DNA of 32,000 nt from Alphaproteobacteria bacterium. GTDB taxonomy: Bacteria; Myxococcota_A; UBA796; GCA-2862545. The notes beneath the pieces were generated by a model. That model did not search any database. It was not told where the DNA came from and worked only from the letters and a program-made list of their open reading frames with translations. The stretch's first letter is position 1. The number at the start of each line of letters is the position of its first letter. The DNA is taken from positions 1 through 32,000 of the forward strand of contig JACKET010000032.1 of the NCBI GenBank assembly GCA_020632875.1. Direction: 5' to 3'. A program made the translations under genes and the position numbers. Below, piece after piece: positions 9,252 through 16,520 of this stretch.

Positions 9252-9270
9252 CCGCCCAACGGAGGGTCGG

Positions 9271-9504
9271 ATGGCCGAGCGTGCGACGGAATCGGATCGG
9301 GGCGTGGTCGAGAAGGTGGCGGCAGACAAGGGCATCTCGTTCGACGATGCCGTGAAGCGCATCACCAAGGCGCTCGTCAAGGTCACGAAAGACGAGGGCT
9401 GGAAGACCCGCGCGTCGTTCGACGGGGCCTGCTTCGTCCTCGAAGACGACGACGGCCCGCTCGATGCCGAAGAGTGGCTCGAGATCGCCGTCGACACGAT
9501 CTGA
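9271..9504 (+). CDS. small acidic protein of unknown function (77 aa)
   Basis: The 77-aa frame starts at ATG 9271 with GGAGG five nucleotides before it and a promoter-like TACAGT upstream. The product has a helical Lys/Asp-rich first half (around FDDAVKRITKALVKVTKDEG) and an acidic end. There is no signal peptide or membrane helix. No family recognised; the signals around it and its codon bias (G/C third positions) support a real gene. It converges with the MopE-type gene, with a hairpin between them. Confidence 0.7.
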   Translation: MAERATESDRGVVEKVAADKGISFDDAVKRITKALVKVTKDEGWKTRASFDGACFVLEDDDGPLDAEEWLEIAVDTI

Positions 9505-9543
9505 TCGGCCACTCGATCGGTACGTCGTTGCCACTTCGGGGAC

Positions 9544-9567
9544 GGTGCGGGCGCTTGCGCCCGTGCC
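9544..9567. terminator. hairpin between convergent genes
   Basis: A stem of up to 10 bp (core CGGGCG/CGCCCG with a four-base loop CTTG, extended by two G-T wobbles and two G-C pairs) lies midway between the 77-aa gene stop (9504) and the MopE-type gene stop (9628). No T tract follows on either strand, so it may be a bidirectional GC hairpin terminator of the type that needs Rho or pausing. Confidence 0.4.
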
Positions 9568-9627
9568 GACTCCGGCCCGTCGTATCCCTCGGTCGCCCGG
9601 ACGGGACTTCGGACTGCGCGCACCCGC

Positions 9628-11463
9628 TCAGAGCCCGTCGCAGTCGTAGTCGGGCGGCACCAGGGCCAGGTCTGGCTCGCCGGGGTTGAACGCCGGGTCG
9701 GCGTCGTCGCAGTCGTCGCCGCCGTACCCGACGCTGATGTAGCCGTCGCGGTCGCAGTCGTTCTCCGGCCAGCCGTCGCAGTCGCTGTCCACGCCGTCGT
9801 AGCAGGCGTCCGTGGCCCCCGGGTGGACGAACGCGTTCGTGTCGTCGCAGTCGGTCCCGCCGCGCAGCGCGCTCGTCGCACCGTCTCCGTCGCAGTCGTT
9901 GTCGTTCGACCCGTCGCAGTCGCTGTCGACCCCGTCGTAGCAGAGGTCCGGCGCGCCCGGGTGGATGGACGGATTCGTGTCGTCGCAGTCGATGGTGCCG
10001 GGGTAGCCGTCGAAGTCGCAGTCGGGGTTGTCGCCGCCCGTGCAGTCCGCGTCGACGCCGTCTCCGCAGGCATCCACCGCGCCCGGGTGGACCGTGCCGT
10101 TCGTGTCGTCGCAGTCGGTGCCGCCGCGCTGGACGTCGACGAACCCGTCTCCGTCGCAGTCGCCGTGGTCGACGAAGCCGTCGCAGTCGGAGTCGATGCC
10201 GTCGCCGCACGCCTCGACCGCGCCGGGGCGGACCGCGGGGTCCTGGTCGTCGCAGTCGCCGTCGGCCTCCGTCACGCCGTCGCCGTCCTGGTCGAAGTCG
10301 TCGCGCCCGTCGCAGTCGGAGTCGACGCCGTCGTACCAGGCATCGGGCGCGCCCGGCCGGATGTCGGTCGCCGCATCGTCGCAGTCGAGCCCGCCGTGGG
10401 CCGCGGAGCGGTACCCGTCGCCGTCACAGTCGAAGTCGTCGCGGCGGTCGCAGTTCGCGTCGACCCCGTCGTAGCAGGCGTCCGCGACCTGGGCCGGGCT
10501 CACCCCCGGCGCCGCGTCGTCGCAGTCGCACCCGAGGTCGGTCGGCGCGTCGCACGGGTCGTACCCGTCGCCGTCGCAGTCCGCTTCGTTCGTGGGGTCG
10601 CAGTCCTGGTCGACACCGTCGTTGCAGATCTCCGGCACGAGCGGCGAGATGTCGGGCCGCGAGTCGTCGCAGTCGGCGGAGAGCGGCACGCCGTCGCCGT
10701 CCTTGTCGAAGTCGTCGGCGCGGTCGCAGTTGCTGTCGATCCCGTCGTACCAGACCTCGTCGGCGCCCGGGTACCGCGTCGGGTCGTCGTCGTCGCAGTC
10801 GCCGTCGCACGCCGAGAACAGGTCGCCGTCCGCGTCGGTGTCGTCGTCGATCCGCGCTTCGGGATCGGCGTCGTTGCAGTCGCCCTGGCACGTGCTCACC
10901 CCGTCGCCGTCGTCGTCGCGGGCGTTCAGGAAGGGGTTGAGGTCGTCGCAGTCGTTGCCGCCGTGCTCCGCGGACGCGTCGCCGTCGCCGTCCTGGTCGA
11001 AGTCGTTGGCGCCGTCGCAGTTCCCGTCGATGCCGTCGTACCAGACCTCGAAGTTGCCGGGGAACGCGTCGGGGTCGCCGTCGTCGCAGTCCTCCTCGCG
11101 CGGGGACCCGTCGCCGTCGCAGTCGAAGTCGTCGGCGCCGTCGCAGTTGCTGTCGATGCCGTCGTAGCAGCGGTCGATGGCGCCGGGATGGATCTGGTTG
11201 TCGTCCTCGTCGCAGTCGACGGCGAGGTCGTAGCCGTCGCGGTCCCGGTCGTCGTCGGAGAGGCCGTCGCAGTCGGCATCGAGCCCGTCGTACCAGGCGT
11301 CCTCGACCCCGGGATGGATCTCCGGGTCGTTGTCGTTGCAATCCCGTCCACCGAAGAGGACCGCGTCGTAGCCGTCTCCGTCGGCGTCGAGCCGGGCGGC
11401 GACCTCGGCGTCGGTGATCGTGGCGCAGCCGGACACGAGCAGGAGCCAGGCGAAGCGGGTCAT
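9628..11463 (-). CDS. MopE-type repeat lipoprotein, module A (611 aa)
   Basis: The product begins with a lipoprotein signal (MTRFAWLLLVSGC; the lipobox Cys is residue 13) and then consists almost wholly of about 14 imperfect repeats of 35-50 residues. Each has a DCDD or DCND turn, a PG segment, a (W/C)YDGxD element and a second CDG, matching the putative metal-binding motif of MopE-like proteins (PF11617). Cys pairs within each unit suggest disulfides; the Asp clusters suggest calcium binding. It is expected on the cell surface or in the periplasm, tethered by lipid. The start ATG 11463 overlaps the kinase stop (ATGA), so it is translationally coupled to the kinase. A shorter relative with four repeats occurs at 20975-21598 in the same position of module B. 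Confidence 0.9.
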   Translation of the reverse strand: MTRFAWLLLVSGCATITDAEVAARLDADGDGYDAVLFGGRDCNDNDPEIHPGVEDAWYDGLDADCDGLSDDDRDRDGYDLAVDCDEDDNQIHPGAIDRCYDGIDSNCDGADDFDCDGDGSPREEDCDDGDPDAFPGNFEVWYDGIDGNCDGANDFDQDGDGDASAEHGGNDCDDLNPFLNARDDDGDGVSTCQGDCNDADPEARIDDDTDADGDLFSACDGDCDDDDPTRYPGADEVWYDGIDSNCDRADDFDKDGDGVPLSADCDDSRPDISPLVPEICNDGVDQDCDPTNEADCDGDGYDPCDAPTDLGCDCDDAAPGVSPAQVADACYDGVDANCDRRDDFDCDGDGYRSAAHGGLDCDDAATDIRPGAPDAWYDGVDSDCDGRDDFDQDGDGVTEADGDCDDQDPAVRPGAVEACGDGIDSDCDGFVDHGDCDGDGFVDVQRGGTDCDDTNGTVHPGAVDACGDGVDADCTGGDNPDCDFDGYPGTIDCDDTNPSIHPGAPDLCYDGVDSDCDGSNDNDCDGDGATSALRGGTDCDDTNAFVHPGATDACYDGVDSDCDGWPENDCDRDGYISVGYGGDDCDDADPAFNPGEPDLALVPPDYDCDGL

Positions 11464-12980
11464 CGGCAGATCCTCGAGACGGAGTCGCACTTCAGCGCGC
11501 GGGACTGGCCGGGCTGGAGCGTGACCTGGGTGGCGAGCGTCGCGACGCGGGTGTCGAAGAACACGAACACGTCGTACGTCCCGGCGGCGACGAGGCGCAG
11601 CGGGTGGCGCTTCCCGGCGGAGTCGACGAGGTAGCCGTCGAGGCCCGGCAGGCTCACGGTCGCGAGCGTCGGGTCGGGCGCGGGCGCGGTGGGCTCGGGT
11701 GCGGGTGTGGGGACCGCGTCGGGGACGGGGGATGCGAGGGGACCGGGCGCGGGCGCCGGGCTCGCAGCGGTCGGGCGGACCCGCGACGGCTCGCGGGCGG
11801 AGGCCTCGCGGCGGGTGGGTCGGAGGCTCGCCTCGTCCGGCGCGATCTCGATCGGGGGCGTGGACGGGGTCGCGACGGGCGGAGCCGTGGGGACGGCGAG
11901 GGCGAGGGCCGCGAGCAGCCCGATGCCGAGCACCGCCCCGCCGCCGAACGTCATGCCGCCGAGCCCGAGGGCCGCGATGCCGGTGCCGACGGCGCTCCAG
12001 CGCGAGCGCGTGGGGACGGGTGTGGACGCGCGGCGGGCCGTGGGGAGCGGCGTGTGGAAGGAGGCGACCGGGTCCGGTGCGGGCCGGTCGCGCAGCCTGC
12101 GGACGTGGTCGAGCACGTCGGGGGTCCACGGGTTCGCCGCCGTGCGCGGAGGGCCCCAGAGCGCCCGGACCTCCGCGATGCTCGCGGGTCGATCGTCCGG
12201 CGAGAGCGCCAGGCACGCGTGGATCGCGGCCACCCACGCGGGAGGCGCGTCGGGCACGCGCTCGTGCAGCGGCGTCCAGTGGCCCATCTGCACGCGGGCC
12301 AGGAGCACCGGGAGGTCTTCGTTCGGGAACACGGGCTCGCCGGAGACGAGCTCGTACAGGATGGCGCCCAGGCTGAAGAGGTCGGCGCGCGGGTCGACGG
12401 CGGAGGCGTCGCGGTACTGCTCGGGCGCCATGTACTGCGGCGTGCCCATCGACGAGCCCATGCGGGTCGACCGCCCCACGCGGAGCTCGTCGCGGATCGC
12501 CTTGGCCAGGCCGAAGTCGGCGATCCGCGGCTTCAGCGCGTCGCCCGAGAGCGCGAGGAGCACGTTGTCGGGCTTGAGGTCCCGGTGCACGAGCTGCAGC
12601 TGGTGGGCCGCCTCGACCCCGGCGAACAGGCCCTGGGCGATGGCGTCGATCGCGTCGTGCGACAGGTCGACGTGCCCGATGAGCCCGCCGAGCGACACGC
12701 CGTCGACGTAGTCCATGACGAGCCCGATCTCCCCGTCGAACCGGACGATGTCGGTGACCGCCACGATGTTCGGGTGGCGCAGGCGCGCCTGGATGCGGCC
12801 CTCCTGCAGCATGCGGTCGGCGAGGGTGTTGCTGTGCACCGTCAGCAGCTTGATCGCGTGCTGGGTGCCGAGATCCGCGTGGCGCGCGAGGTACACCGAC
12901 GCCATGCCGCCCTGGCCGAGCCGACGCTCCAGCACGTAGCGGTCGATCTGCCAGCCGGTGTCGGTCGTCGCGCCCACCAC
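11460..12980 (-). CDS. membrane Ser/Thr protein kinase, module A (506 aa)
   Basis: A eukaryotic-like kinase domain fills residues 13-275: the glycine loop GQGGMASV (22-29), Lys44, the catalytic HRDLKPDN with Asp134, DFG at 155-157 and APE at 185-187. All catalytic residues are present. A Pro-rich juxtamembrane part, one long hydrophobic helix (about 330-362) and a second Pro/Ala linker follow. The extracytoplasmic end of about 60 residues contains VAAGTYDVFVFFD, similar to PEGA-type beta-folds, and finishes with two Cys (LKCDSVSRICR). The kinase at 19383-20978 has the same architecture. The start is GTG 12980, one base after the stop of the TPR-like gene; GTG 12977 is an alternative. The sensed signal and the phosphorylated substrate are unknown; the neighbouring regulators are plausible targets by inference. 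Confidence 0.95.
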   Translation of the reverse strand: MVGATTDTGWQIDRYVLERRLGQGGMASVYLARHADLGTQHAIKLLTVHSNTLADRMLQEGRIQARLRHPNIVAVTDIVRFDGEIGLVMDYVDGVSLGGLIGHVDLSHDAIDAIAQGLFAGVEAAHQLQLVHRDLKPDNVLLALSGDALKPRIADFGLAKAIRDELRVGRSTRMGSSMGTPQYMAPEQYRDASAVDPRADLFSLGAILYELVSGEPVFPNEDLPVLLARVQMGHWTPLHERVPDAPPAWVAAIHACLALSPDDRPASIAEVRALWGPPRTAANPWTPDVLDHVRRLRDRPAPDPVASFHTPLPTARRASTPVPTRSRWSAVGTGIAALGLGGMTFGGGAVLGIGLLAALALAVPTAPPVATPSTPPIEIAPDEASLRPTRREASAREPSRVRPTAASPAPAPGPLASPVPDAVPTPAPEPTAPAPDPTLATVSLPGLDGYLVDSAGKRHPLRLVAAGTYDVFVFFDTRVATLATQVTLQPGQSRALKCDSVSRICR

Positions 12981-12981
12981 G

Positions 12982-13782
12982 TCAGAACCGCCCGACGAGG
13001 AAGGCCCCGGTGAGCGAGACCACCGCGGTGCCCCCGGCGATGGCGGACGTCGTGACCAGGGTGTTCGCGCGGCGCTGGCTGCCGAACAGGCTGTCGCGGT
13101 CGGCGGCCTTCTGGAAGTCGCGGTTCGCGAGGCCCGCCCAGCCGTAGGCGCCGCCGGCGACCAGCGTGGAGAGTCCGGCCGTCACGAGCAGGCCGGTGCG
13201 CACCGTGCGCGAGGGCCCGATGAGCGGCGGCAGGACCGGGTGCGTCGGCTCGTACGGGGGCAGCGGGTCGGTCGGGCGCAGCCAGCCGGTCGCCGCGACC
13301 TTCCCGTCGGCGTCGAGCACCTGCACGACGACGGGACGCAGCTGGGGGCGCTCGTCGATGGGCGCGCCGTCGAAGCGGAGCTCGCCCGCGCGCGCGGGGA
13401 GCACGGGCAGCACGGCCTCCGTCGGCGTGGCGTCGGCGTAGAGCTGGCGGATGGCGTGGCGCTCGGGGACCAGCCAGAACGGGAACACGTAGTCGGGGTC
13501 GGCGTGCCGCGCGGCCGCGAAGGCCTCGCGCGCGCCGGCCTCCTGGCGCCCGAGGAACGCGCGGAGCCCGAAGGCGCGGTGGACGCGGGCGGCCTGCCTG
13601 GAGGTCAGGGGGTCCTCCAGGCAGGACAGCACCCGCGGGAGATCGGCCGTCTGTTCGAGGAATCCGTCGGAGTCGAGCTCTCCGAGGTCCCGCTCCGCAG
13701 ACTCGAGCAACGCGTCCAGCTCGCGGGGGGTCGAGCGGTCCGCACAGCCCGGGTCGGCGATGGCGAGAGACATCCAGAACAA
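12982..13782 (-). CDS. TPR-like protein with two C-terminal membrane helices, module A (266 aa)
   Basis: I place the start at TTG 13782 because AGGAGG lies five nucleotides upstream and the conserved promoter lies just above it; ATG 13773 is the alternative, and a longer GTG frame at 13827 would run into the regulatory repeats. The product begins with a very short hydrophobic stretch (FWMSLAIADPGC). It continues with a helical, TPR-like segment containing AREAFAAARHADPDY and a domain with GELRFDGAPIDERPQLRPVV. It ends in two hydrophobic helices (near TGLLVTAGLSTLVAGGAYG and the last 25 residues). The gene at 18547-19386 matches it in order and motifs (SFAAARAVDP, LLFDGRATLDRPADRP). Probably a periplasmic or membrane partner of the kinase. 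No named family. Confidence 0.82.
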   Translation of the reverse strand: MFWMSLAIADPGCADRSTPRELDALLESAERDLGELDSDGFLEQTADLPRVLSCLEDPLTSRQAARVHRAFGLRAFLGRQEAGAREAFAAARHADPDYVFPFWLVPERHAIRQLYADATPTEAVLPVLPARAGELRFDGAPIDERPQLRPVVVQVLDADGKVAATGWLRPTDPLPPYEPTHPVLPPLIGPSRTVRTGLLVTAGLSTLVAGGAYGWAGLANRDFQKAADRDSLFGSQRRANTLVTTSAIAGGTAVVSLTGAFLVGRF

Positions 13783-13800
13783 GGCGTCCTCCTGCAATGG

Positions 13801-13846
13801 AGCGTGCCTCTCGGCGGCAACGGGCACAGCTTCAACAGTGCTTCAC
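13801..13846 (-). promoter_or_regulatory. module A promoter with 11-bp-spaced TGAAGC repeats
   Basis: Read on the minus strand, GTGAAGC and TTGAAGC (GCTTCA on the plus strand at 13840-13845 and 13829-13834) repeat with an 11-bp step. They are followed by exactly 22 nt and then CACGCT (13806-13801). A transcript starting near 13794 would leave a short leader with AGGAGG and TTG 13782. The 27-30 bp block is nearly identical to that at 22170-22201. Confidence 0.6.
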
Positions 13847-13937
13847 GGATCGGAGATCGCGCCCTCGACCGCCAATCCCCGGGGCGAGGCGGCGCTCTGG
13901 CAACAGGTTCGCGGATCGGAGTTCTTCCCGAAAACCA

Positions 13938-13951
13938 ACGGGAAAACCCGT
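13938..13951. promoter_or_regulatory. inverted repeat in the divergent regulatory region
   Basis: ACGGG and CCCGT flank AAAA in an A-rich patch between the module A operon and the histidine kinase gene. An operator or a small hairpin is possible; nothing further can be read. The rest of 13847-13967 shows no gene. Confidence 0.25.
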
Positions 13952-13967
13952 GTCGTGGAAAATCGGC

Positions 13968-14013
13968 TGTAACACGCCTGCAATACCCCCTTTTCGCCGA
14001 CCGACCGTACGCT
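13968..14013 (+). promoter_or_regulatory. histidine kinase promoter with 11-bp-spaced heptamers
   Basis: TGTAACA (13968-13974) and TGCAATA (13979-13985) form 7-bp direct repeats with a 4-bp gap. After exactly 22 nt comes TACGCT (14008-14013), which ends 7 nt before ATG 14021. No ribosome-binding site is visible, so the message is probably leaderless. The same arrangement stands before the gene at 16521. Confidence 0.55.
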
Positions 14014-14020
14014 CGATCCC

Positions 14021-16435
14021 ATGACACATCGAATCCCGGTCGCTCGTTCCTCGGTTCCAACCTCCCTCACGCTCCTGTGGGGATCGCTCGGCGGCGGCCT
14101 GGGGCTGCTCTGCGGGAGCGCGGTCGCTGCGACGGCGTGGGGAGCGGCCGCCTGGGCCTCGCCCGGCACATCGTCGCTGGCCCACCTGCTCGCGCTCCAG
14201 GCGAACCCCTTCGTGCTCGCCGCGGACACGCTGCCGCTCGTGGGTGCGGTGAATGGCGCCGTGACCCTCGCGCTCGGAGCGGCCTGCGCGTGGAACAGCG
14301 CGCGGAGCCGGACGCTCCAGGAGCGCCTCGCCGAGACGGAGCCGCCGCTGCCGGACATCCAGGACGGCCTGCTCCTGACGAGCGCGTCGGGCCGGATCCT
14401 CGCGATGAACCTGGCGCTCGAGCGGATGTGCGGGATGTCGGCGCGCCAGCTCGTGGGCACCGCGGTGGACGCGCTCCTGCCCGGCGTCGGCGCCGAGGAC
14501 CAGGAGGGCGCGCGCTGGCGCCGCACGAGCCGCGGCGAGGTGCTCGGCCACTCGTGGGTCATGGATGCCTGCCACGCGGACGGCGGCTCGTTCACCGCCG
14601 AGGTGTCGTACACGGCCGTTCCGCACCCGGAGGGACGGCGTGTGCTGTACGCCATCCGCGACCTCTCGCAGGACTTCGCGTCGACGGAGGCGCTCGCCCG
14701 CAAGGACGCGGAGCTCGCCGCCGCCCGCCACGAGGCCGGCGAGGCGCGGCGCGCGCGGAGCGCGTTGTACTCGACGCTCTCCCACGCCCTGCTCACGCCG
14801 CTGAACGCGGTGATCGGGTACGGCGAGCTGGTCGTCGAGGAGCTGGAGGACGGTCGGGAGCCGGGTGTCGTGGACGACGTGACGCGCATCGTCGCGAGCG
14901 GACAGCGCCTGCGCACGCTGATCCAGGGCCTGCTGGATCTGGGCCGCGTCGAAGCGGGGCGCGAGCAGGCGTTCCTCGAGTGGTTCGCCGTCCGAGAGCT
15001 GTTCGACAGCACGGTCGAGGCGTGCCGTCCGCACGCGGAGGCCAACGGCAACACGCTGGTGGTGTGCGCGGAGCTGCCGCCGCTGCACGCCCACCTCGAC
15101 CGCTCGAAGCTCCACCACATCCTGGCCGTGCTGCTGGAGAACGCCTGTCTGTTCACGGAGCGCGGGCGCATCGTGGTCGAAGCGAGCGCGGACCCGGCGA
15201 GCGGCTCGCTGGTCTTCGGCATCGCGGACACGGGGGAGGGCATCCCGCTGGTGCACCGCCACCGCGTGTTCGAGGCGTTCCCGGACCTGACGGAGCCGGC
15301 ACCGCGCCTCGCGGGCGGGCACTCCGTCGGGCTCGCGCTGGCGCGGCGGTACGCGGAGCTCATGGGCGGCGAGCTCGAGCTGCGCGACTCGGGCGGAGCC
15401 GGGTGTGCGTTCCGCCTGGTCCTGCCGCTCGACGCCACCCAGGCGCTGTTCGGCGAGGACGCGCTGGACGGCGACAGCAGTGACGGCGTGCTGGTGCTCA
15501 CCGAAGCCGAGCAGAGCGGCGGAGAGGACGCGTACCACCACCCGCCCGTGCCCCTGCGGCTGCAGAACATCCCCACGCCCTCCGAGGAGGAGGCGGGCCG
15601 CGTCACGCGGGGCGCGCGTCCGAAGCGCTCGCGGCGGCGCACGCTGCTCCGGCGGCTGTCGGTGCCCCCGCAGGTGTCGCCTGTTCCTCCGGCGTCCGGC
15701 GCGGTGCACCGGGGGCGCGCGCTGCTCGTGGCGCCCGACGACGCGCTGCGCAACGCGACCGCCGCGGATCTCGCCGCGGACGGCTGGTGGGTCACGGGCT
15801 GCGCCGATGCAGCCGAGGCGATGCACCTCGTGCGGGCCCGGCGTCCCGAGGTGATCGTGGTGGACGTGCTGCGCGGGGCTCCCGACCTGTGGGAGCTGCG
15901 CCGGCTCGCGAACCACGAGCTGCTCGTCGGCATCCCCATCGTGGCGGTGGCCTTCGGCGAGGGCACGCCCCTCGTGCTGCCGATCGCCGATCTCGTGGGC
16001 GGCCCGACCGACCGCGCCCAGCTGCGCGCGACGCTCGAGCGGTTCCCGCCGGCCATCGGCGGTCGGATGCTGCTCGTGGCCGACGACCGCGACGGGGCGT
16101 CCGTGACGCGCGCCACCGCGGAGCGCGCCGGCTGGTCCGTGACCGAGGGAGACCCCGCGCGCCTCGAAGAGGAGGGGAGTCACTTCGACCTCGTCGTGGT
16201 CGAGCTCTATGCGGACGGATTCCGCGGGCTGGAGGCCCTCGTCACGCTGTCGCAGTGCCCCGCCTGGACAGCCGTGCCCGTCGTGCTGGTGGTGCCGCGC
16301 GAGCTGTCGGCCGCTCAGCCGGCATCCCTGCGGGCATGGCTCGACAGCGATCTGCGCCCCGTGCCTCCGGCGCCCGTCACCCTGCGCGAGGCCTGTCGGC
16401 GTTTCGGCGCGCCGGAGCCGGAGCGGGTGGGCTGA
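14021..16435 (+). CDS. hybrid sensor histidine kinase with two degenerate receiver domains (804 aa)
   Basis: Two hydrophobic segments lie in residues 14-48 and 62-92. A PAS-like domain (about 112-218, ISASGRILAMN-type start) and a coiled linker precede the HisKA domain with the phospho-acceptor H255 (LSHALLTPLN; the usual Glu after His is Ala). The ATPase domain has N374 in the N box and DTGEG at 403-407. After a Ser/Arg-rich linker come two receiver-like folds, about 565-675 and 682-795. The first keeps an Asp at the phosphorylation position (D615) but lacks the conserved Lys-Pro (GGP instead). The second has Glu (E728) where Asp is expected. Output may therefore be by protein contact instead of a normal phosphorelay. 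The start ATG 14021 lies 7 nt after a -10-like hexamer. The gene is divergent from module A. Confidence 0.93.
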   Translation: MTHRIPVARSSVPTSLTLLWGSLGGGLGLLCGSAVAATAWGAAAWASPGTSSLAHLLALQANPFVLAADTLPLVGAVNGAVTLALGAACAWNSARSRTLQERLAETEPPLPDIQDGLLLTSASGRILAMNLALERMCGMSARQLVGTAVDALLPGVGAEDQEGARWRRTSRGEVLGHSWVMDACHADGGSFTAEVSYTAVPHPEGRRVLYAIRDLSQDFASTEALARKDAELAAARHEAGEARRARSALYSTLSHALLTPLNAVIGYGELVVEELEDGREPGVVDDVTRIVASGQRLRTLIQGLLDLGRVEAGREQAFLEWFAVRELFDSTVEACRPHAEANGNTLVVCAELPPLHAHLDRSKLHHILAVLLENACLFTERGRIVVEASADPASGSLVFGIADTGEGIPLVHRHRVFEAFPDLTEPAPRLAGGHSVGLALARRYAELMGGELELRDSGGAGCAFRLVLPLDATQALFGEDALDGDSSDGVLVLTEAEQSGGEDAYHHPPVPLRLQNIPTPSEEEAGRVTRGARPKRSRRRTLLRRLSVPPQVSPVPPASGAVHRGRALLVAPDDALRNATAADLAADGWWVTGCADAAEAMHLVRARRPEVIVVDVLRGAPDLWELRRLANHELLVGIPIVAVAFGEGTPLVLPIADLVGGPTDRAQLRATLERFPPAIGGRMLLVADDRDGASVTRATAERAGWSVTEGDPARLEEEGSHFDLVVVELYADGFRGLEALVTLSQCPAWTAVPVVLVVPRELSAAQPASLRAWLDSDLRPVPPAPVTLREACRRFGAPEPERVG

Positions 16436-16468
16436 GGATGCCGCTACGAGGCCCGCTTCCCCGGCGAG

Positions 16469-16514
16469 TGAGACACTCCTGTAATAGCGGCCCCGCCCGG
16501 TGGGCTCCTACGCT
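16469..16514 (+). promoter_or_regulatory. DTD-protein promoter with 11-bp-spaced heptamers
   Basis: TGAGACA (16469-16475) and TGTAATA (16480-16486) are 7-bp direct repeats with a 4-bp gap, followed by exactly 22 nt and TACGCT (16509-16514), which ends 6 nt before ATG 16521. The layout equals that of the histidine kinase promoter. Confidence 0.55.
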
Positions 16515-16520
16515 CTGAGC

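Noticed and set aside
9823..11634. Long plus-strand open frame of about 600 codons opposite the MopE-type gene
   Set aside because: Its Val/Ala-rich composition is the mirror of the Asp-rich repeats (GTC/GAC complement). The minus strand has the signal peptide, repeats and coupling.
13783..13827. N-terminal extension of the module A TPR-like gene to GTG 13827
   Set aside because: It would overlap the promoter hexamer and come within two bases of the operator repeats; the TTG with AGGAGG fits better and matches the short signal of the module B counterpart.
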